From Rhodocyclus purpureus (lineage in GTDB: Bacteria > Pseudomonadota > Gammaproteobacteria > Burkholderiales > Rhodocyclaceae): a DNA stretch of 64,000 nucleotides. The position numbers were made by a program, and so were the translations under genes. Below are positions 57,850 through 64,000 of the stretch, in pieces (the stretch's first letter is position 1; the number at the start of each line of letters is the position of its first letter). The stretch is taken from contig NZ_NHRX01000059.1 of assembly GCF_016653115.1 (NCBI RefSeq), positions 3,122 to 67,121 on the forward strand, written 5' to 3'. Under the pieces are notes generated by a model, which saw only the letters and a list, made by a program, of their open reading frames with translations, had not been told where the DNA came from and did not search any database.

Positions 57850-58296
57850 ATGAGCATCGTCGTCAACAAGAAAGCCTTCCACGATTACTTCATCGAGGAA
57901 AAGTTCGAGGCTGGCATCGTCCTCAGCGGCTGGGAAGTGAAGGCCATCCGCGCCGGTCGCGCCAACATCAAGGAAGCCTACGTCGTCATCCGCGGCGGCG
58001 AGTTGTTCGTCTTCGGCATGCACATCACCGCGCTGCCGACCGCCTCGACCCACGTCACGCCCGATCCGACGCGCACGCGCAAGCTCCTGCTGCATGCCAA
58101 CGAGATCGACAAGCTGATCGGCAAGGTCGAACGCGCGGGCTACACCCTGCTGCCGCTCGACCTGCACTACACGCGCGGCCGCATCAAGGCCGAAATCGGC
58201 CTCGCCCGCGGCAAGAAGATGCACGACAAGCGCGAGGCCGAAAAGGAACGCGACTGGGAACGCGAGAAGCAGCGCCTCGTCCGCGTCAGCCGCTGA
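57850..58296 (+). CDS. smpB: SsrA-binding protein SmpB
   Basis: 148 residues from [20 protein letters not shown]. Conserved [60 protein letters not shown] and a basic C-terminal tail. It delivers tmRNA to stalled ribosomes. The tmRNA gene itself is not seen nearby. Confidence 0.97.
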   Translation: MSIVVNKKAFHDYFIEEKFEAGIVLSGWEVKAIRAGRANIKEAYVVIRGGELFVFGMHITALPTASTHVTPDPTRTRKLLLHANEIDKLIGKVERAGYTLLPLDLHYTRGRIKAEIGLARGKKMHDKREAEKERDWEREKQRLVRVSR

Positions 58297-58585
58297 GCGG
58301 TTCCGGGGAGGTCATGTCGACTTCGGGCGCCAATCGCCCGCCCCCGTTGCTTTCCCGCGTCAGTGGATGCGACCCGGAACTGCCGCTCAGCCTGCCTGAT
58401 CCTGAAGCCTTGCCCGACCGCGGCAGCGCGTGCTCCCGCCCGATCATGACGTCCGGAAGCCGAGGCGCCTGAGCGCATGCGCGCCCGCCCGCATACGCTT
58501 CCCTGCGCGCCAGCGACCCATATGCTGCGCCGCAGCAAAAGGTGTTATCCTGTCGCCTGCAAGTCAATTTACCGCGAGGCAGCAC
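58297..58585 (+). other. 289-bp region before the first kinase-fusion gene
   Basis: No gene is supported here. A GTTATCCT near 58542 could be a -10, but no clear -35 accompanies it. The frame of the following gene is open back to 58430, but that extension is arginine/proline-rich and lacks homology. Confidence 0.45.
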
Positions 58586-60907
58586 ATGAGTGAAAGCGAT
58601 CTCTACCGTTTCTTCCTTGAGCAGGTGCCCCTGTTCGAACACTTTTCGGCGACTCAGGTCGAGGAAATCGTCGGCAAGTCGCAACTGCTGACCTTCGAGG
58701 GTAACGAGGCGATGCTAGAACCCGGCGAGGAGACCCGTCGCTTCTGCGTGCTCGTCTCCGGCCTCGCGGAAATCTCGAACACCGACAACACCGGAACGCG
58801 CGTGGTGATCCAGCGCATGGGGCCCGGTGACGTCTTCGGCGTGATGTCGATGCTCACCGGCGAACGCAGCTACGCCGGGGTCGTTGCCACCACCCGTTGT
58901 CTGGTCCTGGGCATCCCCGAGGAAGTCTTCAACGCGCACGTCCTCAGCAATCCGAAGGCCTTCCGCCATCTCGCGCGGCTGCTCGCCGACCGCGCGCGCA
59001 CGCTGACGCCCGAACCCGCGGCGGCACCGAGCGAAGCACCGACGGATCCGGACGACCAGAGCGTGCTGAGCGTGCTCAACGACCTGCCCGGCAAGATCCT
59101 TGCGCTCGACATCGGCATGCGCCAGATCCACTTCGGCATCTACGATACCGAAAAGGCCGGCAACGACGTGCGCGGCGTCTTCGACCAGCGCGAAGGCAAC
59201 GTCGTCAGGGTCACGGTCAGCGCCGGCGGCATCGAGAAGCGCCTCGAGCGTGCGCCCTTCGAACTCGCCGACCTGTTCAAGGCGATGCGCGAGGCGAGCG
59301 CCTTGCTCGGCCCGGCCTTCACCTTCTACCCGGAAGAAGTCACCGCCATCGGCCACCGCGTCGTCCATGGCGGCAACAAGTTCACCAGCTCGGTCGTCAT
59401 CACGCCGGCGGTGATCGCCGACATCGAGAAGCTCTCGGTGCTTGCGCCGCAGCACAACCCGATCAACGTCGCCGGCATCCGTGCCGCGCTGGCCGCTTTC
59501 CCCAACGTGCCGCAGGTGGCGGTGTTCGACACGGCCTTCCACCAGACGCTGCCACCCTACGCCTATCTCTACGGCCTGCCCTACGAGCTGTACAAGCAGG
59601 AGGGAATCCGCCGTTACGGTTTCCACGGCAACTCGCACCGCTACGTCGCGACCAAGTCGGCCGAGATCCTGAAGCGCCCGCTCGGAGAACTGGAGATCAT
59701 TTCCTGTCACCTCGGCGTCGGCGCCTCGCTGTGCGCGATCGACCACGGCCGCTCGGTCGACACGAGCATGGGCCTGACGCCGAGCGACGGCCTGATCATG
59801 CCCACGCGTTGCGGCAGCATCGACCCGGCCGTGATGCTCCACCTGCGCGAGCAGCACCAGATGTCGTCCGAGCAACTGGCGACGCTGATCAACACGGAAA
59901 GCGGCCTCAAGGGAATCTCCGGCCTCTCCGGTGACATCCACGAGATCGAGGCCGCTGCGGCCGACGGCCATCATCGCGCACTGCTCGCGCACACGGCCTT
60001 CTGCTACCAGATCCGCAAGAACATCGGCGCCTACGTCGCGGCGATGGGCGGCGTCGACGTGCTCGCCTTCACCGGCGACATCGGCGAGACGAGCGCGCGC
60101 GTGCGCAGCTCGGCCTGCCAGGGCCTCGCCTACATGAACATCAAGCTCGACGAGGAGAAGAACCGCAACCTCGACCTGAGCGCAGGCTACGCGATCATTT
60201 CGGCCGACGACTCGCCGGTGACCATCCTCGTCATCGCCAACGACGACGAGCGCCTGGTCGCCTGGGAGACCCTGCACGCGATCGAGCGCAACCAGCTCCT
60301 GCTCTCCGCCGGCGCGCCGGAAGACCTGCCGATCCCGATCGAGATCTCGGCGCACCACGTGCATCTGAGCCAGGAGCACGTCGAGCAGTTGTTCGGACCG
60401 GGGCACCAGCTGACGCCGAAGTCCGAGCTGTCGCAGCCGGGCCAGTTCGCCTGCGAGGAACAGGTGCACCTGGTCGGACCGAAGGGGCGCATCGCCAAGG
60501 TGCGCGTGCTCGGCCCGCCGCGCAAGGAAACGCAGGTCGAGATCGCCATGACCGAGCAGTTCAAGCTCGGCGTGCACCCGCCGATCCGCCAGTCCGGCGA
60601 CCTCGCCGGCACGCCGGGCGTGACCCTGGAAGGCCCGCACGGCAGCGTCAGCATCGAACGCGGCGTCGTCTGCGCGCAGCGCCACATCCACATGTCGCCC
60701 GAGGACGCGATGCGCTTCCACGTCCGCGACAAGTACGTCGTCCGCGTCCGCGTCGAAGGCGAGCGCGAGCTGATCTTCGGCGACGTCGTCGTGCGCGTCA
60801 ATCCCGAATATCGGCTGGCGATGCACATCGACACCGACGAAGGCAACGCCGCCAACATCACGACCGGGATGCTCGGCTACATCGACGAGATCCAGAAGCG
60901 GGCGTAA
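58586..60907 (+). CDS. Triple fusion: cNMP-binding-like sensor, acetate/propionate kinase, PduL phosphotransacylase (copy 1)
   Basis: 773 residues from MSESDLYRFFLEQVPLFEHF. Residues 8-125 are a CAP-effector-like cyclic-nucleotide-binding fold, but the phosphate cassette reads GDVFGVMSMLTGERS, with Val for the usual Glu of FGE. Residues 168-570 are an acetokinase: Arg258 in GHRVVHGG, Asp315 in VFDTAFHQ, His347 in RRYGFHGNSH, Arg408 in TRCGSIDPA and Glu501 in FTGDIGET are kept. The N-terminal phosphate loop is LDIGMRQIHF, so the Asn and two Ser of the usual LNxGSSSLKF are replaced. Residues 580-773 are PduL with zinc-site histidines in SAHHVHLS (591, 593), QRHIHMSP (700, 702) and MHIDTDEGNAA (747). 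The expected chemistry is acyl-CoA to acyl-phosphate to acid plus ATP, or the reverse; the kinase step is uncertain. A tandem paralogue follows. Confidence 0.9.
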   Translation: MSESDLYRFFLEQVPLFEHFSATQVEEIVGKSQLLTFEGNEAMLEPGEETRRFCVLVSGLAEISNTDNTGTRVVIQRMGPGDVFGVMSMLTGERSYAGVVATTRCLVLGIPEEVFNAHVLSNPKAFRHLARLLADRARTLTPEPAAAPSEAPTDPDDQSVLSVLNDLPGKILALDIGMRQIHFGIYDTEKAGNDVRGVFDQREGNVVRVTVSAGGIEKRLERAPFELADLFKAMREASALLGPAFTFYPEEVTAIGHRVVHGGNKFTSSVVITPAVIADIEKLSVLAPQHNPINVAGIRAALAAFPNVPQVAVFDTAFHQTLPPYAYLYGLPYELYKQEGIRRYGFHGNSHRYVATKSAEILKRPLGELEIISCHLGVGASLCAIDHGRSVDTSMGLTPSDGLIMPTRCGSIDPAVMLHLREQHQMSSEQLATLINTESGLKGISGLSGDIHEIEAAAADGHHRALLAHTAFCYQIRKNIGAYVAAMGGVDVLAFTGDIGETSARVRSSACQGLAYMNIKLDEEKNRNLDLSAGYAIISADDSPVTILVIANDDERLVAWETLHAIERNQLLLSAGAPEDLPIPIEISAHHVHLSQEHVEQLFGPGHQLTPKSELSQPGQFACEEQVHLVGPKGRIAKVRVLGPPRKETQVEIAMTEQFKLGVHPPIRQSGDLAGTPGVTLEGPHGSVSIERGVVCAQRHIHMSPEDAMRFHVRDKYVVRVRVEGERELIFGDVVVRVNPEYRLAMHIDTDEGNAANITTGMLGYIDEIQKRA

Positions 60908-60917
60908 GCAAGGAAAA

Positions 60918-60948
60918 CGGCGGACAGCATGATTCATGCTGTCCGCCG
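60918..60948. terminator. Perfect 31-nt palindrome after fusion gene 1
   Basis: Arms of 15 bp (CGGCGGACAGCATGA and its complement) around a single T, 11 bp after the stop. It shares its GACAGCATGATTCATGCTGT core with the next hairpin. Confidence 0.65.
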
Positions 60949-60956
60949 ATGGGAAA

Positions 60957-60990
60957 GGGGACAGCGAGGTTCATGCTGTCCCTTTTTTCT
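60957..60990 (+). terminator. Rho-independent terminator after fusion gene 1
   Basis: GGGACAGC and GCTGTCCC form the stem, followed by TTTTTT. It is the second of two related hairpins between the fusion genes, so the two genes are probably transcribed separately, at least in part. Confidence 0.8.
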
Positions 60991-61060
60991 TGGTGTGCGG
61001 CGCTATAATTATGAATTACGATGTAAGCGACCGTCTTTTCCATACTGTCCCCCTCCCAGC

Positions 61061-63382
61061 ATGAGCGAAATCGATCTGAACCGTTTCTTCCTCGAACAGG
61101 TGCCCCTGTTCGAAAACTTCCCGGCCAACCAGGTCGAGCAAATCGTAGCCGAGTCGCGCCTGGCGACCTACGAGGCCAACGAGGCGATCCTCGAGACGGG
61201 CGACGAGGCAAACGTCTTCGGCGTCATCATCGAGGGCAGCGCCGAGATCTCGACGACGGGCAAAACCGGCTCGCGCACGCTGATCAAGCAGCTTGGCCAG
61301 GGCGAGGTCTATGGCGTCGTTTCGCGCATGACCGGCGACCGCATCATGGCCGACGTCATCGCCAGCACGCGCTGCCGCGTCCTGTCGATTCCGCTCGAGG
61401 TGTTCAACAGCCACATCCTCGGCAACCCCAAGGCAGTCAGCTTCCTCGCGCGCGCGCTCGCCGAGATCGTCGGCAAGATCGCCGTCGACACGGCCGCGAC
61501 GCAGCATATCGGAGCCGCCGGTGCCGACGAGCCCTACGCGCTTTCCCTCGCCAACAAGCAGGCCGGCAAGATCCTCGCGCTCGACGTCGGCCTGCGCCAG
61601 ATCCACTTCGGCATTTACGACACCCAGGAGAGCAGCGCCGCGGTCCATGGCTGCATCGACCACTCCAATGCGCAGCAGACCCGGGTCACCGTGCAGGTCG
61701 GCGCGATCCAGAAGAGCCTCGACTTCCCGCCCTTCCCGCTGCCCGAGCTGTTCTCGGTGATGCGCGAGGCGACCGCCCTGCTCGGCCCCGACCACAAGTT
61801 CTATCCGGAAGACGTCATCGCCATTGGCCATCGCATCGTCCATGGCGGCAACAAGTTCGCCAGTTCGGTCGTGATCACGCCGCAGGTGATCGCCGACATC
61901 GAGGAACTGGCGATGTTCGCGCCCCTGCATAACCCGATCAACGTCGCCGGCATCCGCGCCGCGCTCGAGCACTTCCCCAAGGTGCCGCAGGTGGCGGTGT
62001 TCGACACGGCCTTCCACCAGACGCTGCCGCCCTACGCCTACCTCTACGGCCTGCCCTGGGAACTGTACGAGAAGGAAGGCATCCGCCGCTACGGCTTCCA
62101 CGGCAATTCGCACCGTTACGTCGCCGCCAAGTCGGCCGAGGTCTTGAAGCGCCCGCTCGGCGAACTGGAAATCGTCTCCTGCCACCTCGGCGTCGGCGCC
62201 TCGCTGTGCGCAATCGACCACGGCCGCTCGATCGACACCAGCATGGGCGTGACGCCGAGCGACGGCCTGATCATGTCCGCGCGCTCGGGCAGCGTCGACC
62301 CGGCGGTGATGATCCACCTGATGGAAAAGCACGGGATGTCGCCCGAGCAACTGTCGGCGATGATCAACACCGAAAGCGGCCTCAAGGGGATCTCCGGCAT
62401 CTCCGGCGACATCCACGAAATCGAGAGCGCCGCCGCCGATGGCCATCATCGCGCGCTGCTCGCACACAAGGCCTTCTGCTACCAGATTCGCAAGAACGTC
62501 GGCGCCTACGCCGCGGCGATGGGCGGCATCGAGGTACTCGCCTTCACCGGCGACATCGGCGAGACGAGCGCCCGCGTGCGCAGCTCGGTCTGCCAGGGCC
62601 TCGAGTACATGGGCATCAAGCTCGACGAGGAGAAGAACAGCAAGCTCGACCTGAGCCGCGGCTACGCGATCATCTCCGCCGACGACTCGCCGGTGACCAT
62701 CCTCGTCATCACCAACGACGACGAGCGCCTGGTCGCCTGGGAAACCCTGCGCGCGATCGAGCGCAACCAGCTGCTGCTCGCCGCCGGCGCGCCGGAACAG
62801 CTGCCGATCCCGATCGAGATTTCGGCGCACCACGTGCATCTGTGCCAGGAAGACGTCGAGAAGCTGTTCGGACCGGGTCACCAGCTGACGCCGAAGTCGG
62901 AGCTGTCGCAGCCCGGGCAGTTCGCCTGCGAGGAACAGGTGCATCTGGTCGGGCCGAAGGGGCGCATCGCCAAGGTCCGCGTGCTCGGCCCGACGCGCAA
63001 GGAAACGCAGGTCGAGATCGCCATGACCGAGCAGTTCAAGCTCGGCGTGCAGCCACCGATCCGCCAGTCGGGCGAACTCGCCGGCACCCCCGGCTGCACG
63101 CTCGAAGGCCCGTACGGCAGCGTCACCATCGAGCGCGGCGTCATCTGCGCCTACCGCCACATCCACATGTCGCCCGAGGAAGCCATGCGCTTCCACGTGC
63201 GTGACAACTACATCGTCCGCGTCCGCGTCGAAGGCCAGCGCGAACTGATCTTCGGCGACGTCGTCGTGCGCGTGAACCCCGGCTACCGCCTGGCCATGCA
63301 CATCGACACCGACGAAGGGAACGCCGCCAGCATCAAGACCGGAATGATCGGCTACATCGACGAGATCCAGAAGCGCGCGTGA
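61061..63382 (+). CDS. Triple fusion: cNMP-binding-like sensor, acetate/propionate kinase, PduL phosphotransacylase (copy 2)
   Basis: 773 residues from MSEIDLNRFFLEQVPLFENF, colinear with copy 1 residue for residue. The sensor domain (1-140) is much more diverged (GEVYGVVSRMTGDRIMADV cassette), while kinase and PduL domains are nearly the same. The kinase loop is LDVGLRQIHF, again lacking the usual Asn/Ser/Ser. The linker at 140-165 is unrelated to that of copy 1. PduL histidines are kept (HHVHLC, YRHIHMSP, MHIDTDEGNAA). The two genes likely respond to different signals while sharing catalytic function. The in-frame extension to 60929 runs through terminator hairpins and is rejected. Confidence 0.9.
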   Translation: MSEIDLNRFFLEQVPLFENFPANQVEQIVAESRLATYEANEAILETGDEANVFGVIIEGSAEISTTGKTGSRTLIKQLGQGEVYGVVSRMTGDRIMADVIASTRCRVLSIPLEVFNSHILGNPKAVSFLARALAEIVGKIAVDTAATQHIGAAGADEPYALSLANKQAGKILALDVGLRQIHFGIYDTQESSAAVHGCIDHSNAQQTRVTVQVGAIQKSLDFPPFPLPELFSVMREATALLGPDHKFYPEDVIAIGHRIVHGGNKFASSVVITPQVIADIEELAMFAPLHNPINVAGIRAALEHFPKVPQVAVFDTAFHQTLPPYAYLYGLPWELYEKEGIRRYGFHGNSHRYVAAKSAEVLKRPLGELEIVSCHLGVGASLCAIDHGRSIDTSMGVTPSDGLIMSARSGSVDPAVMIHLMEKHGMSPEQLSAMINTESGLKGISGISGDIHEIESAAADGHHRALLAHKAFCYQIRKNVGAYAAAMGGIEVLAFTGDIGETSARVRSSVCQGLEYMGIKLDEEKNSKLDLSRGYAIISADDSPVTILVITNDDERLVAWETLRAIERNQLLLAAGAPEQLPIPIEISAHHVHLCQEDVEKLFGPGHQLTPKSELSQPGQFACEEQVHLVGPKGRIAKVRVLGPTRKETQVEIAMTEQFKLGVQPPIRQSGELAGTPGCTLEGPYGSVTIERGVICAYRHIHMSPEEAMRFHVRDNYIVRVRVEGQRELIFGDVVVRVNPGYRLAMHIDTDEGNAASIKTGMIGYIDEIQKRA

Positions 63383-63387
63383 AAACG

Positions 63388-63414
63388 GGGGGCGGCCTGA
63401 TTCGTGCCGCCCCT
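63388..63414 (+). terminator. Hairpin after fusion gene 2
   Basis: GGGGCGGC and GCCGCCCC pair around CTGATTCGT, 5 bp after the stop, followed by TTGAAAA. The loop resembles that of the hairpins after copy 1. Confidence 0.6.
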
Positions 63415-63431
63415 TGAAAACCTAAGAACTG

Positions 63432-63456
63432 GGGACAGTATGATTCATACTGTCCC
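63432..63456. repeat. Perfect 25-nt palindrome overlapping the ParE-like gene end
   Basis: Arms GGGACAGTATGA and its complement around a single T, a relative of the palindromes at 60918 and 60957. The stop codon of the minus-strand toxin gene lies inside it. Confidence 0.75.
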
Positions 63457-63720
63457 TCTGGTGTGCCAGAGTCGCAGCACGTAGAGGCTGAGATCGACGA
63501 TCTCGTAGCGCATCTCGTAACGACCGACGAGAATTCGGCGGACCTCACGCGGCTCGAATTCATCGAGCCGTTCGCCGATGCGCGGGTTGTTCAGCAAGGT
63601 GGACGTCGCCGCCGTGATCGACTGTACGGTACGCGCAGCCGCAGCTTCATTCACGGGCGCCAGAAACTCGTACAGGCGTAGCAGATCGGAGAGCGCCTTG
63701 CTGGTCCATTTCAGTTCCAT
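63445..63720 (-). CDS. ParE/RelE-superfamily toxin
   Basis: 91 residues. MELKWTSKALSDLLRLYEFL, LLNNPRIGERLDEFEPREVR and RILVGRYEMRYEIVDLSLYV with terminal LRLWHTRG match ParE-type toxins. The final codons RGTV and the stop are supplied by a palindromic repeat, so the native tail may be altered. ATG and antitoxin stop overlap (TGATG). Confidence 0.92.
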   Translation of the reverse strand: MELKWTSKALSDLLRLYEFLAPVNEAAAARTVQSITAATSTLLNNPRIGERLDEFEPREVRRILVGRYEMRYEIVDLSLYVLRLWHTRGTV

Positions 63721-63989
63721 CAGCGGGGCACCGGCAAGGGCTTATCCGTTCCAAGGCTGTCGGCCCACGCCTGCACGGCCTGATGATCGATGACGCGCCC
63801 CGCATCCACATCGGCCAAACCCTCGCGGGTCAGGCGGCTGCGTTCTTCCTCCTGGTCGACCCAGGCAGACAGAGCCTGTTTCATGATCCAGCCGCGGGAG
63901 CGTTCAAGGCGAGCGGCCATTTGATCGACCCTCTCGGCGAGAAGAATCGGGACGTGTGCAGTCAGAACTTTGGTTTCGGTCTGTGCCAT
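63720..63989 (-). CDS. CopG/ParD-like ribbon-helix-helix antitoxin
   Basis: 89 residues. The N-terminal ribbon-helix-helix is KVLTAHVPILLAERVDQMAA followed by RSRGWIMKQALSAWVDQEEE; the C-terminal part should bind the toxin. It is translationally coupled to the ParE-like toxin. Its promoter lies at or beyond the right edge of the window. Confidence 0.9.
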   Translation of the reverse strand: MAQTETKVLTAHVPILLAERVDQMAARLERSRGWIMKQALSAWVDQEEERSRLTREGLADVDAGRVIDHQAVQAWADSLGTDKPLPVPR

Positions 63990-64000
63990 GAAAAATCTCC

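Noticed and set aside
61041-61052. CATACTGTCCCC before fusion gene 2 as a TetR-type operator half
   Set aside because: Only one half-site is present, and it resembles the nearby GGGACAGTATG palindrome family better than the ETF operators.
58715-63301. Two 740-760-codon minus-strand frames opposite the fusion genes
   Set aside because: Mirror frames of two paralogues; their mutual similarity is explained by the plus-strand duplication.

Overview
The window is GC-rich and carries single-copy housekeeping genes typical of a betaproteobacterium: dapC-dapD-dapE-prmB, an OmpR/EnvZ pair, a lexA-imuA-imuB-dnaE2 SOS cassette, and an ETF/ETF-QO/acyl-CoA dehydrogenase set. Protein content, the exopolyphosphatase behind a PHO-box-like site, and the dispersed repeat families suggest Rhodocyclales, possibly close to Candidatus Accumulibacter. 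The taxon is inferred from gene content and was not computed.

Layout. 1-5909 (minus): the start of a giant LapA-type adhesin, frame-broken by one base in a G7 tract and running off the left edge, with its type I secretion ABC exporter, HlyD-like adaptor and a LuxR-type regulator. 5910-7777: non-coding, mostly ten tandem 155-bp copies of an inverted-repeat element. 7778-14252 (minus): SOS mutagenesis cassette behind one perfect LexA box. 14506-16536: patatin-like lipoprotein. 16730-20848 (plus): lysine/diaminopimelate genes and prmB. 21098-24322: small secreted protein, ompR/envZ and a thioesterase. 24403-26198: ETF-QO with a candidate operator and a terminator. 26391-30469: outer-membrane-type protein, thioesterase, and an efflux adaptor plus outer-membrane factor with no inner-membrane pump. 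30553-35073: acyl-CoA dehydrogenase, etfBA and a TetR regulator; the 18-bp palindrome beside tetR resembles the site before ETF-QO. 35170-38995: Mla-type lipid transport operon. 39014-40602: ppx with a PHO-box-like site.

40640-42170 is a small accessory patch (DNA-methyltransferase remnant and an AbrB/Doc toxin-antitoxin pair) between two copies of a dispersed repeat. uvrB and an aromatic aminotransferase follow. Two identical tRNA-Asn genes (45877 and 48998) then enclose a 3-kb minus-strand cassette: a NUDIX fusion, a HARE-HTH/GIY-YIG nuclease and a nucleoside phosphorylase. 49136-57642 holds small housekeeping and NUDIX genes, an MsrA-thioredoxin-MsrB lipoprotein and two back-to-back toxin-antitoxin pairs. 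smpB follows.

The most striking feature is at 58586-63382: two tandem genes, each 773 codons, each fusing a cyclic-nucleotide-binding-like domain, an acetate/propionate-kinase domain and a PduL phosphotransacylase domain. One chain could run acyl-CoA to acyl-phosphate to acid plus ATP under a built-in sensor. However, the kinase N-terminal Asn/Ser/Ser loop is replaced in both copies, so the chemistry is open. A ParDE-like toxin-antitoxin pair closes the window.
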